A stretch of 64,000 nucleotides of DNA from Pardosa pseudoannulata (GCA_032207245.1 CM063500.1:20342024-20406023), one strand, 5' to 3'; shown: positions 36,440 through 48,460, counted from the stretch's first letter. Notes: generated from the letters alone by a model not told the origin. Numbers and translations: made by a program.

Positions 36440-37725
36440 TTAATAAAACATGGTTGAAATAATAGAAATATGTTAAAAAAATTCTATCACATACATTTTA
36501 TGTAGTTATAAGAAAATAAAATAATTTAAGTATATGTAGCAATTTATAGAGTTAAATGAATTGTGCACAAGAACTTAGAAAGTTACATTTACGGGTTATA
36601 CAACTATTATGTAACATTACAGTCATTCTCGTGTTTTCTGTCATAGTAATAAACTCTTAATCTTTAACTAATATCTTAACTAGAGGATTTTGATTTAATA
36701 AAATTTATAAATAAAACATAAAATACACTAGTAGCGCCTATTATTTAATAAAAACAATACTTTCTACTAAAATTACTTTATCATAAACATCATGATTTTG
36801 TATTTGTATATATAACCAAAGTTAAAACACATAAGACTAAATTATAAGTAAAATTTACTATGAGTACAAATACAACAACAAGAAATATAGAAATAGAAGA
36901 AAAAATAAATATATCGTACTACTTAATGTGTATAAAATAATATTATATTTTTTAATTTCAGATTACTATTATAACTTGTACCCTGTTCTTATGTTTCGTT
37001 TGATTTATTGTTAAAATCATGTTTAATAATTTTCAATATTTGACTAAAAACAAAATATTGTTATATTGTCGCATAAAAATCTAATGTTTTCACAAAAATA
37101 TTTTCTTATATCACGGTAAATTGTCTGTTCTACTTCTATATTAATGTTTTATAAAATGACACTTTATTTGTGAAGTGTAACATAACTTATTTGTCTTATT
37201 ATTAAGTGCTTTTTTTCGTTTGAATTTAAAATGATAGTTTCCTCTAAAAATGTTTATAACTTTTAAACGTATGTTTAGTATATATGAAAAAAAAGTTTTA
37301 TGTTAATTAATAATTGGAACTTTCATGACATTAAGGTTAAAATTTTAACAATGTACATGAAAAACATATTAAATTAGTTGATACTGAGTAAATTTTTATA
37401 TCAAATACCAATAAAAGTACTGGTTTATATTTATTTACAATATAGTTAATAATCAAATACACTTAACCAACTTTGTGGAATTTTTTATCTAAAAATATTA
37501 AATTATAAAACGAATAGACTTTCAGTATAACATGTTATATGTGTAAATTAAAAATTTAATAATTTAAAATAACTTGAAAGCTCTCTAAACTAATAAAAAT
37601 TAAATTAACACTGTATTGACTTGTTTTTTTTAAACATTGTATAATAGTTTATAGTGTAAATTACATCCTTTCATATGCTTTTTAGGAGGGAAGGATTGTA
37701 GTTGTAGAAACAGATTAGTCTAAAT
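36440..37725. other. AT-rich intergenic DNA
   Basis: A 1.3-kb stretch with many stops in all frames. No gene or repeat with support. Confidence 0.5.
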
Positions 37726-39862
37726 TTAGTAAGAGAAAATTGCTGTTCTTAACGCTTGTTCCATATTTTTAATGCTAGAATAAGCTGGTAATAACAGAGT
37801 AAAAGTAGAAGTATCTGCTCTTTGGTGTATCACAAAGTGTTGACTCGATCCTTATAGTTATTTTCTTAATATCAGCTACGCCAGTCACGAATATGCAAAA
37901 TACGCAAATTTCTTCTTCAGAAAATTTTCTTATTATTCTCCAAAACCACATAATCAATTCATTATACTCACTTATCTGTTCGTATTTAATTTTATTCTTC
38001 AAGCAATTGATATCAGAATTATATCTTCCATATACTAACCATTCAAACTCTCTCAAGTTAAAGCCCATAAACAGTCTATCAGGTATAACAATATTAAATC
38101 CTTCTCTGAAAAGCTCAAATTGTCTGTTTATTATAAATAGTCATGGTTAATTAAAGCTACAACTAACAAAATTTGGTATACTCTGGGTTTTATTTTTCGT
38201 CTATAGGAAACCCTGTAGTGGAATTTTCCTTTTACAAACATAACACTACCTGACAATTCCAACCTTTTATACTAGCACTGAAAGGGGTTTTTATTGTCTT
38301 TGATTGTACTTTTTTTATTTCGTTATATATAGCTTATTATTAAAAACTTTTAAATCGTTCAAATCTAAAACAATTCTTATCCATAATATATCTTAAAAAG
38401 AATCCAGAAAACTTCTCCTTGATATTAATTTTATAGTTAATGGCATAGGAAAATAACATTACTACCAACATATAAGCGTTTTCGACTTTTCTACTTAAAG
38501 ATCGACTCGATACAGGAATTAATCTCATGGAGACATCTTTAGCATGCACGAATAATCCACCATTTTTAATCATTTCTTCCAACAAATAATTTAAAAAATA
38601 TTCATTGTCCTCATTACTTTCGTTTAATGATAAAAATTGAGGTGAAATCTTCATCACAGTACCACGTTTTTTTATGAAGGGATTCACTAATTTTCTGATG
38701 CTGATACCTGCTTGCAAAGTCGCTTTTAATGTTTTACTATAATATCGTCACACCTGTATTGATAAAAAAAATTTTATTTTTTTTCAAATGTTAATGACGC
38801 TTTTTTTTCTGGTTTTTTTTTCTATAAGATAACGAATATCGCGATCACTTCTAATTTATCGTCTAGATAAAGGCTTATAGAAATCAAACCCATCATTTTC
38901 TCCCTTGTCTTCCATTTCAAATTATTCATTGCCACATAAATAAGTTTAAAGAGTTCCCAGCCAAAGATTCTTAAATTAGTTTTGCTGGCAAGTATTGAAG
39001 GTCGTTTCATTTAAATTTATCACTCTTAAATTTATTAGCTTTAAATCACCACATTTTAGGCCAAGTGTTTTTAATTTTGTATTATAAAGATAAGATTTTT
39101 TAAGTTTTGAGACAAATCATTTATTCAAAGATAACCACAGGAAACTCTGTAAAATTATTATTAGACAAATCAAGAGTACAGTGTTTTAAGTTACCAAGTG
39201 ATTCTGGTAAATTTTCAAATTTTTTATTAGACAAATCAAGAATACAAGGTTTTAAGTTACAAGATACCAAGTGATTCTGGTAAATTTTCAAGTGTTATTA
39301 GACAAATCAAGACCACAGTGTTTTAAGTTACCGAGTGATTCTGGTAAATCTTTCAAATAATTATTATTTAAGGTTAGAAAACAAAGTCCTGTAAGTTTAT
39401 CAAAATTATTTGGTAGTGCTTAAACATAAGTCCTCAAGATGTTCTAATGAAAAGATAGAATCTGTAATACACTCAATATGTTGTGTGAAAAGGTCTAGCT
39501 TTTTCAGATATTTAAGTTTTTCAATATCAGGTGGTATTTGGTTGAGTCTACAATCACAAGCAGACAACACCTTTAACTGTGTAAGGCATAGTAATTTCAT
39601 CAAATTGATTAAGCAAACAATAGTATTTTCACCATAAATACTTAAGTCTTCTAAATTTCTCTGTATTGGATACAAAAACCATAGAAACAAATTTTTCTGA
39701 GCTGATTACTAATTCTTCTTCTTTCTGCTTCTGTGGAGAGTATTCTGCAAGTTTACAATCCGACGATTCATTATCCTCTGTCTTTACTTCTTCACTTATA
39801 TCGCTTAGTAGTATTGATAAGCATTGAAATTTAATGATTGCAAGAAAAAATAAAAATTTCAT
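37726..39862 (-). CDS. Secreted LRR-HECT protein, interrupted
   Basis: One gene broken into several frames. It starts at 39862 with CCC immediately upstream (39863-39865) and a signal peptide (MKFLFFLAIIKFQCLSILL). A Glu/Ser-rich linker leads to leucine-rich repeats at 39690-39130, including three nearly identical units with NLPESLGNLK and LDLSN. The part from 38717 to 37726 matches a HECT ubiquitin-ligase domain: N-lobe FSYAINYKINIKEKFSGFF, then LFREGFNIVIP, FEWLVYGRYNSDI, MWFWRIIRKFSEEE and FVTGVADI, and a C-lobe end with TFTLLLPAYSSIKNMEQAL and TAA at 37726-37728. At the catalytic Cys position, seven residues before the LP proline, Ser is read (ADTSTFTLLLP). HECT ligases pass ubiquitin through this Cys. 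The break near 38720-38820 is the least certain part. Confidence 0.75.
39130..39400 (-). repeat. Nearly identical LRR-coding tandem repeats
   Basis: Units of about 60-70 bases recur with few differences, each with ACCAGAATCACT and GATTTGTCTAATAA on the coding strand. They encode the NLPESLGNLK...LDLSNN repeats of the LRR-HECT gene. Such near-identity implies recent expansion or exchange between units. Small deletions between units shift the frame. Confidence 0.7.
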
Positions 39863-40523
39863 GGGTTAAGATAAATTTTTTTTATAATTTTTGCGTCATA
39901 AAATTTTTAGTTTATTTTTTAATAATTTTATGTTTCTCCTTTTCTTATTTAAAAATTAAAAGTGTTTTAACACATACCAGTGTGTTTATACATCTTAACA
40001 AAACAACATTTTGATAAAAAATTTTATAAAATATGAATTTGTTTTTTTATAAATTAAAAATTTAAATTATTTTTTTAAGTAATGTAATGGCAATTTGGCC
40101 AAGTGAACTTTATGTATGCCTTCCTTTCGGGGTGTACAATTTTATTTTTACCCTAAATTTTTTTATGTCAACACGAACAGAAGAAAAACAAAAGATAAGA
40201 AAATTTGTGCAAATTTAAAAGAAAATCGTATTATTATAAAAAGATTAATTGGGTTTAAATAAATAAAGATACTTGATTTAATTTATTTTTATGTAATAAC
40301 ATGTTTACAAATCTGTAATGTTTTTCTTCAAATTTTATCTTTTAGTTTTTATGTTGCATAAAAACAAAGAGACAGCAAAGCAATCGTTGACATTTACGAG
40401 AAAAATAATCGCATATTGTAGTAGTCGGTATGCCGAACGACCTTCTGGAGGGTGTAGTATCGACTCTGTGCACGTCTAGGTGTGAAGGTGACAACGAGTA
40501 AACAAACGGTTCACTTAGCAGTG

Positions 40524-41290
40524 ATGGGCTGCCTGGAAATTCGCCAAAAAAATAAAAAATTATTTCATATGCATAACAAAGAAGAATGCAGCATGGAATA
40601 CCTCGAGAGCGAGAAGAATAAAAATAAACAAATTGTAATTCACAATGACTACATATACAACGAAAATGGTAGTTAGGTAGAGTAGTCTTGAGATGGATAT
40701 GTAAGTTAAGAACGTGTAATGGTAAGATATTTACCAATGATGGTGTTGTAGTTCGATCTGTGGAGCACAACCATGACTTATTTCAAAAGAATGTAAAGGT
40801 ACTTAAACTTAAGCAAAGTATTAATGATGCATTAATTAGTACTACATAATCTCCAATGGATGATATTGTTGTTAACCAACTTGCTCATAGTGATTTGGAA
40901 GACTGCAAACTAACACAGTTGAATAATATGCGAGATAGCATAACGAAAAAGAAGAAACGTCACAACATACGACATATGAAAGCCACGACAATATTCAGGT
41001 GTTTTATACAAAAGCACCCGGGGCAATGATTTTCTTTTGTACGACTCTAGGTATAAGAGCGAGTCGCGTATTGTAAATTTTGTAGACAATGAAAGATTAG
41101 TGCATTTGAACAATGCAAGTATTTGGGTAGGTGATGGCACGTTTTATTTTGCACCAAAGCCTTTTTATTAAGTATACACGTTTGGGCAATTGTCTGTGGC
41201 AAGTTTTACCCTCTTGTTTTTGATTTACTTAGCGATAAAAGGCGTTTAACACACTTAGTACGCCTATAAGCTCAGTAAATATCTTGAATG
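40524..41290 (+). pseudogene. FLYWCH zinc-finger / MULE-type transposase remnant
   Basis: From an ATG at 40524 the plus strand reads, with stops and shifts, a FLYWCH-like zinc finger (YIYNENG, then RWICKLRTCNGKIF, then VVVRSVEHNHD, with the two Cys and the HNH His in order). Further on comes a MULE-transposase-like core beginning NNASIWVGDGTFYFAPKPFY, whose DGTF...P..FY motif carries the first catalytic Asp. The C-terminal part is missing. GC content is higher than in the surroundings, as expected for a mobile gene. Mutator-like elements with FLYWCH fingers are known from many eukaryotes, microsporidia included. Confidence 0.6.
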
Positions 41291-43839
41291 TTCAAAAGAG
41301 CGATATATATATTGTTCGATTTTGAGCATTCTACGATAAATGCATTCAAATGCTACTTTACATGTAGTATTATTAAGTGATGCTACTTTCATTGTTGCCA
41401 ATCAATCTGGAGGAAAGCACAGTCAACCAATAACACGAAAGAGTATAAGTAAACAATGAGTTTTGTTCTGACAGGTCAGATAGGTATAAATATTCTCTAT
41501 ATTTTTACCCAAATTATATCTGGAATAAACAGATAGCTTTAAAATAAATCTATTTATACTGTTTAAATCCTTTTTATATGCTTTAAACTGTTACTAAATC
41601 TAAACTTTTATTGTGTTCTATTGAGACAGAATAACAAGTAAACATTTAAATCTTATACATCAGTAGTGAAACTATTGTTACAGTATACTAGAAATAAGTC
41701 TGGTGTCTTTGGAACAGTCTATTAGTGTAATTGAGATAGAAAAGAAATACAAAAAAAACTTATTATAAAAACTTTCACTGTTAGTTTAATTTTCAGTCCC
41801 ACATAGCATTGTGTTCTGGACAATGATAGTCACGTCTCTTATTCCAATGCCTCATTACAAGACAATTCTAGTAAATTTATAAAATAATTGAATTACTGTC
41901 AAAATAAGACATTATACCAACAATAGACAAAATAGAACTATTGATATCTCTGTTATAAAAAAATAAACTAGAACAATATTGTGTTGTTTACTAAACACAG
42001 ATTTTTTTGTCTGAAAGAAAATGTCATTGGTGAGAAATAAACTATGATTTAACTTGATTATAATAACATTGAACTGTTTATTTCTGACAATTGTTTATAA
42101 TCTACATCACTAGATTCATTCATCTATAAAGTACATATATATGGCCATTTATTGTTTAAAGTATTTATTTCTACATTATGGCCGGAAAAATATTCATAAC
42201 ACAGATAGGTGTATAAGATGACAGAACAATTAAAAATTCTACAATTTCTATCTTTCATTTCATAGAGATACAAACAAATTTTTATAATTCTGGTAAATGA
42301 TTTATAATTTTGAAAAAAAATGATTTAGTGTTCATACAATAAAAAAAACATATGATTGATGATGACATTTATAAAGTACATCTATGTATACTACTTATAT
42401 ATTATAATAGTTACTGTTTAATAATCTTTTTATAATTTGTCTAAATGAAACATTATCATGAAAATCGTCTAAAAATTTTAAGATGTTAAACTTCATCCGA
42501 TTTGTACATCTTTATAATACTGTTATTCCTATTTAAATTTATTTATATGTCATATAACCTGGTTAAGTTTAAAAAACTGTTGTTGAACTCTTAACATTTC
42601 TTTAGACGTCTACAAGTTATAGTACTTTCTACAGTTGTTGACAATAAAACCTTGTAAGTTATAAATATCTTCTTAGTAATCATTTAAACAATTTTTGTAT
42701 TTATCATTTTGTTTCAAACGCTCTACAAACAAATGACACAAGTATGCCTTCTATCTTCTTTATTTGTTGTTTTTATTAGCCTTATCATAAATTAAATTTA
42801 TTAAAATTTTAAGCTAGGTAAGTACCACAAACGTAATAAAAATGCTTTTGATGTTTATTAGACTTTATATTAAGATAATAAACGTATTTATACTGTTTAC
42901 ATTTAATTACATTGATATTGTACTATGTTTTTAATAAACCTTATCATCATTTTCACTACTTTTAAAATTGTATCTCTATTGAATTTTTTATATTGATATA
43001 GTTTTTATAAAGTTAATTTACTTGTTTGTCTCTTTTATAATAAATCTTTATTTAACTTTACTGTTGTTAAATTAAAAAGACTTATTTAAATGTATTTAAT
43101 CAATGTTTAAGCCCTTATAGTGTTTTATCCTAATATTATAAAAATATTGAATTTTACTGTGTTATTTATTCTTTTACCGCTTTTATTTCAGAAAATAAAA
43201 AGTGTAGAACTCACATTATGTTGTTTATACTAATTTCGAGTATGTTAAATCGATTTATAATAATATTTCGAGCAAGATAAATATATATAGTGTGTAATAC
43301 AGCACGTTTAGACTTTATTTAATGTATTTAAAACACAAAATGGTACAAAGTTGCCAGAATTTCTTTATATTTTTTACCTCTATTTAGTGTAAAATAAAAT
43401 AATTAGTTTGCAAAAGTGTATAAACAAAATCTTAATGGTATTAAAAATACATTAAACGAGATTAAATCTTAATGTATGAGTGTTGTGTGTATTATTAGAG
43501 TTTATAGTTATGATTTTTACAGTTGTTGCTATTGCCAAAATATAAATCTTCAATAATTTATGCATGTAAAATTTATTTAAAATTAAATATTAATCCTGTT
43601 CTTAGAGCAGGCTAGTGAATAGAATGTTCTATGATAAACAACATTAAAAAGTTTTTACAAAGAATAATTTGAATTAAAAGCATGCGGCAACCCAAATCAA
43701 AAAGTAACCTATCGGATGGTTAAAACTAAAAATCTCTAACATTTTGTGAATGTTTTTGCTTTATTATAAAAATTATTTTTGCTAAACCTTTTCATGACTT
43801 ACAAAAGTAAACATAAATTTTATTTATTAGAACCATAAT
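41291..43839. other. Long AT-rich gap without genes
   Basis: A 2.5-kb stretch with no open frame worth calling and no recognised repeat. Such long empty stretches occur in larger, AT-rich microsporidian genomes. Confidence 0.5.
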
Positions 43840-45701
43840 TTATTTTGTTGAGACATCATGAAACAATCCAATCTCTATTTTGTGATTCATTTTTATTGCC
43901 AAAGTAATAGGATTTTCTAGTTCACTCTCTGTAATTTTGTAAATATAAGCAAATAGCTTGCCTCTGATACCATCATAAAAACAAGAAGCCATCACTTTTA
44001 AACATAGTAGTAATTTATATCTTATTAGATTATCAGTGTTATTTATAATAACTGTATCATATAACTTCAATATAGTATGATTGTGTGATCCTCTTCATCT
44101 TGATTAAAAATACTAAATAATATTTCTAATCTGTCTTTAGGGGGAAGATACTTTACTCTTTCTCTTGTATACATTACATTTAAATAACAAACTAATCGCA
44201 ATAGCAACAGTTTCTTCTCTGTATCTCTCATCGTATTATCTATGATTATACTTCTCAATAGTGTATATAGATAAAAGACTTCTATACAATCCGATTTCTT
44301 ATTTTCGCAATTTCTAAAAAGTAGTTTTCGTGCATAATTTGTAAGAAGTTCATTATTGAGGTATTGACTATTAATATATTTTAGTCTATTCCAGAGTTCC
44401 ACAATTAATTCTTTGATATATTCTTTTGATTTCAAATTTACGCTGAATGTTTTAATATGTTTTCTTAGTAAAATTACAATAGCTCTAGTTTCCTTGAGTG
44501 ACAAATTATTATATTTAAAATATTCATCATTTTTATATTCAGAAAACATATTAATAAGATCTACGTATTTTGACATAATATTATTATCGTTAATTATTTC
44601 TTTACTACCATCAGTAACACATTCGTTAGAACCAGTATCAATGTTGGTGTGCTTTATTTTTATCCTTAGTTTATCATATATTGCATATAATCGATTATAT
44701 ATTTCATCAAGTAAATTTTGTGCATCACGATCATTTAACTTGGATATAAAAGAGCCATGTAAATCTGTAGTTACACCAAACACTTTAAATTCATAAATTA
44801 TATTTTCAGCATTGTCTTCGTCGATAATGCACTTTAATGCACATGAATTACGCATATCCATTATTGACATATGCATTTTACTAATTTCTAGTTCATTATT
44901 ATTAAGATGTTTAGAAACATAATCCCCTTTTAGTATATTAGATTTTATAACTTTTTTCGTCTGATTTTGATCCTCATTTATTGTACCTTTATTACTATTC
45001 AGCGTGTTACTGTTAGCATTTGTGTCTCCAACAACGTTAAAAGTTTTCTTGTGCTTTATGATAAGTTCCTTACACGTTTCAAGTTTTCTTTTTCTTGTAT
45101 TTGATTTATTTATATCTCTTTTATTACAGACACCAGAATGTGAATTCATTATTTTTCTAAAATATTCTCTTGATTCTATCAATATACTTTTTATTCTATT
45201 CAATTCACTGTCTGGAAAGTACGTATGATTACTAAACGTATATATGCTAATTTTTTCTTGCTTTTTAAAATAAATATCTAAAAATTTCAATATATTAATT
45301 ATCTCAAATAATAGTTTTGCATCTTCATCTTTACCAATATTTTCTTGTGCACTGTTCTTTTCTTCATTAGTTGTGTCAACTATCCTAGTGATACGCCATC
45401 CACTATCATATTCTAAGTTCACTTGTATAAGTTTAGATAGAATATTCTTATTTTCTTCATAAAGGTTCTGTAATTGATGTTTTTGTTTCCAATTCAACGT
45501 AACTATCATTTTTTTAGCAGATTCACCAAGTGTTATAGATTCACTAATAATATTTGATATTAGATACCATTTATGTAATCGATAATTTATACAACCTTCT
45601 TGGTTACCCATATATTGAATAGTATTTATATTATTATCATGGTCAAAGTAATAGTTTTCTGTATTCGTTGCCCACACATGTAAATATAACCATGCAAACA
45701 T
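43840..45701 (-). CDS. Family A secreted protein, copy 3
   Basis: About 620 residues with a single frameshift near 44070. It starts at 45701 (MFAWLYLHVWA), with CCC at 45704-45706 upstream. After the leader comes a helical region, then an Asn/Ser-rich stretch around a basic patch (NTRKRKLETCKELIIKHKK, near residue 200) that could be a bipartite nuclear-localisation signal. A conserved block MHMSIMDMRNSCALKCI and helical segments follow. The C-terminal third has NELLTNYARKLLFRNC, TRERVKYLPPKDRLEILFSI and LLLCLKVMASCFYDGIR, shared by all copies. Nothing matches a known domain. Secretion plus a nuclear signal would suit an effector sent to the host nucleus, but this is inference. Confidence 0.8.
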
Positions 45702-45953
45702 CAGGGTAAAAATTTATAAAAAATAAGAAATAAGTATAAATACTATAAGAATAAAAAATAAATCTATTAAAAAGTATCGTTGACAGATAATTTTTTATGA
45801 CTGATTTAAACTTACAACCTACCATGAATCAAGTAATACAAAATATTTGTGGTTAAAAACAAAATCCAAATCTAAGTGATAGTGCTATGAAAGCTTGTTT
45901 ATTATAAATTATTATTAAAATACTAATGTAAAGTATATCTTATAAGGGTTGAA

Positions 45954-46030
45954 TGGACTAAAACGCCCCCGTATTTGAATGTCTTCAAACAAAAAAAAAT
46001 ACCCCCCTAATTTTAAATGTTGAGGCGAAG
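45954..46030 (+). repeat. Merlin left terminal inverted repeat
   Basis: About 77 bases, inverted at 46940-47012. It ends in GTTGAGGCGAAG. The same terminus recurs, alone, at 29691 and 34275. Confidence 0.85.
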
Positions 46031-46145
46031 AAAAAAACGTAGAGGAATTTAAAAATAATAAAATTAAATCTTTTCGGAATCTAACACTGTTAATATGGTA
46101 TTAAATACATAAATAGTAAAAACAAAGAAGCTTTTTAATAGTCAT

Positions 46146-46947
46146 TTAAAAGATATTGTCTGGATATCGCCTTTTGAATGCCAAAATGTTAAGATATGAG
46201 TTAATAAATCTTCTTGTTCTATGTCCTGGAGGAATCACTCTTTTTATGTACGACCATGTTCCTTCTATGGTGTTCGTATGCACTCCAGTAACAGGATCTT
46301 TAAACCATTTGCTGTGGTTTACCACACAGTGCTCATATCCATGATTAATTAGGTTAGTGTATCCTTTCCAACCATCGGTATATATTACACTTCCTTTCCT
46401 AACATACCTTACAATTGCCTCTTCTAATGCTTTGGCACTGCGGTTGGGCACAGTTAGTAAAACCATATGTCTTTGTTCTGTGCGTTCAACCATGCCCAGC
46501 ACCCACACACCTTCCACAGAATGTCCTCTGTGGTGTTTTCTTTTGCAAAATTTTGACTCATCTATCTCTACCACTATGCCTACACCTCCAATCATTTGTT
46601 GCGTCATTTGACGACCTACGGATTGTACTATTCGGCAGATAGCTCGGTAGGAAATGTTTATTAACAACATTATTTGTTGTCTTGATGAGTTATACAAAAT
46701 CAAGAACAACACACGTGCAATTACTTCCCATGACAACTTTGTAGACAAAAATGGCTTTTTTTAAAAACTCCGATTTCGTGTCTACACTTGGAGGAAGTAC
46801 ACCTGGCTATATTAGGCCTATCCTTCCTCTGCCTAAATCTTCCCATGCATTACTGCAAAATAGTTGTTTTACATGTTCTTCTACCTCCATTTCTAAAATG
46901 TTTTTAGCATCATCAAAGCTTTCGCAACATTCTCTTCGCCTCAACAT
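46146..46947 (-). CDS. Merlin/ISXO2-type transposase, one or two frameshifts
   Basis: The C-terminal 200 residues (46146-46748) are intact and contain the DDE/N-type catalytic core: VVEIDESKFCKRKHHRG holds the first Asp, GSVIYTDGWKGY the second, and THTIEGTW-like sequence (HTNTIEGTWSYIKR) the third acidic/Asn position. NHSKWFKDP precedes the last, as in the ISXO2 family. The N-terminal part begins at ATG 46947 (MLRRRECCESFDDAKN) just inside the TIR but is cut by a TAG and a shift near 46750-46800. There, pieces of the zinc-binding region (CRHEIGVFKKSHF) appear in another frame. It moves the element by cut and paste if functional. GC content is higher than in the surrounding genes. Confidence 0.85.
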
Positions 46948-47012
46948 TTAAAATTAGGGGGGGTATTTTTTTTTGTTTGAACACATTCAAAATACGGGGG
47001 CGTTTTAGTCCA
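46940..47012 (-). repeat. Merlin right terminal inverted repeat
   Basis: Inverse of 45954-46030, with a G7 run and a T9 run near 46960-46975; outside it lies CTGCTCCC. Confidence 0.85.
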
Positions 47013-47104
47013 CTGCTCCCTTATAAGTATCTACCATATTGTATTTTTATATTTAAATTAAATTTATTATGAAGCTAAAATGTTTTGCTTATCTTATATA
47101 TTCT

Positions 47105-47329
47105 TTACCTACACTCATCAGTCTCAGCTGGCATTATACTATTGGCTATGCTAGCCACATCCCTTATTCCACTGCCTCCTTCCATCAATCCTTGCCTATA
47201 GTCAAAGGAGATGCTTTCTACAGTCTTCTTAATTACTCTGGATTGTATATATGCTTCAATCCGGCTGTCGAGTTCCAACGCCTTAGTGTGATTTTTATGA
47301 TATTTGGTTACCAACCCGTCCCATGTCAT
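47105..47329 (-). pseudogene. Possible non-LTR retrotransposon fragment
   Basis: 75 codons read MTWDGLVTKYHKNHTKALEL and EAYIQSRVIKKTVESISFDY, ending in a stop. The phrase 'WDGLVTKYHK...RIEAYIQ' recalls the C-terminal part of reverse-transcriptase-type proteins that are repeated in microsporidian genomes; this is from memory of motif style and not firm. It adjoins the Merlin element. GC content is higher than in the flanks. It has no complete domain. Confidence 0.35.
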
Positions 47330-47616
47330 GATTGTATTTTTATATATAAATAATCATATATAACTTGTACGTCACAGCATCGACAAAATTCATTTTCAGT
47401 TATTTTGATTAAATTTGAATTTTTTAAAAACACAATAAAAAAATAATTTATCATAAAAACATATACAGAATATCAATTTTTATTGTAAAATAGTAGTAAC
47501 CATGTTAAAATTAAACTTGAATAAATGTGTATACAATTATTATAATGAGTCCTTTTTTGTTAAAAATATTTAGACTACTATTTAAACAGATTTATTAAGT
47601 TGTTCTATTCTCGATT

Positions 47617-47978
47617 TTAATTTTAAATAAATTCTGTATGCATAAAATATAAATGATTGCGATTTATATTTTAAAGACATAAGAAAATGTAAATACCATA
47701 ATTATAGATACTAAAATACATATATCGCTCATACATTAAGATCTAAACTCGTTTGGTGCATTTTTAAGCTTCTATTTGTACACTTTTACAAACCAATTGT
47801 TTTTATATTGAAACATGGTAAATAATTTTAGCCATTTTTTTTTCGAAACATATTAAAACTAGATAAAGTCTATATATGCTGCATCACACATTATAGATAT
47901 CTGTCTTACCTAAAATAATCAGACAAATTGACTTAACATATTTCAAAATATAATACGCATTTTAAACTTTTGATTTAA
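47617..47978. repeat. Dispersed non-coding repeat, copy 1
   Basis: About 360 bases that match 54985-55352 in the same orientation, with high identity in blocks such as CATACATTAAGATNTAAACT, TTTGTACACTTTTACAAAC and ATATTGAAACATGGTAAATA. It has no open frame. The copies are 7.4 kb apart, on either side of the HECT gene and family A copy 4. Confidence 0.8.
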
Positions 47979-48199
47979 CAAAAAAAAAGAAACAAATCAC
48001 TAAAATTTAATCTTGTTATAATATAAGGACAAAAAAATGTAAACGTTAAGACAATCAGAAAAATACTAAATAAAAAATCGTAATAGCTATTTAAATGTAT
48101 TAGTTAAAAAACATTAGAACTTTGTAGTAAGAATTTACCACAGTCTCGTATTTAGGGTGATATGGTATGAATTTAGAATTGCCAAAGTTGTCTTGAAAA

Positions 48200-48460
48200 C
48201 AAATCATGCAATAAATTGATGTATCGACGACGCACGTGACGCATACATTAATATGCACAGCCACGAGAGAGCTTAAAAGAGAATAACATGAAGGGGAGAT
48301 GTAAAGACATCAACATCGTCAAGCAATATCTAATAAAATGAATCTTTCTTCACAAACTCTTTACAAAGTTAAAGTCTGTCCTACAGACTACAAGAGACAT
48401 AGATCCTCTCTACTAGGAGTATTATCCGCATAACTTGTCAGCTCTCCAGGCAAACATAAA
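48200..48460 (+). repeat. Possible solo LTR remnant
   Basis: A GC-richer stretch contains a run of CACGTGACGCAT, GAGAGAGCTTAAAAGAG and a poly(A)-signal-like AATAAAATGAATC, followed by CTTTACAAAGTTAAAG. The order promoter-like element, AATAAA and short tail resembles an LTR. No partner LTR or target duplication was found, so this is weak. Confidence 0.25.

Larger units (their letters stand above)
45954..47012 (-). mobile_element. Merlin/ISXO2-type DNA transposon
   Basis: About 1.06 kb. TIRs of roughly 75 bp begin TGGACTAAAACGCCCCCGTA at 45954 and, inverted, end at 47012; both include TCTTCAAACAAAAAA-like and TTTTAAATGTTGAGGCGAAG blocks. A single transposase lies between them on the minus strand, its ATG almost against the right TIR. 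No clear 8- or 9-bp target duplication is visible, so one end may have been altered. Merlin transposons are the eukaryotic relatives of bacterial IS1595/IS1016 elements and are common in some microsporidia. Confidence 0.85.

Noticed and set aside
43500..43800. Possible tRNA or small RNA genes in the long gene-free stretch
   Set aside because: I looked for paired A- and B-box sequences and found none close to consensus.
46156..46642. Plus-strand frames across the Merlin transposase
   Set aside because: Antisense shadows of the transposase on the minus strand.
45946..47025. Target-site duplication around the Merlin element
   Set aside because: TATAAGGG on the left and CTTATAAG on the right look alike only partly and are not placed directly at the ends, so no duplication is claimed.
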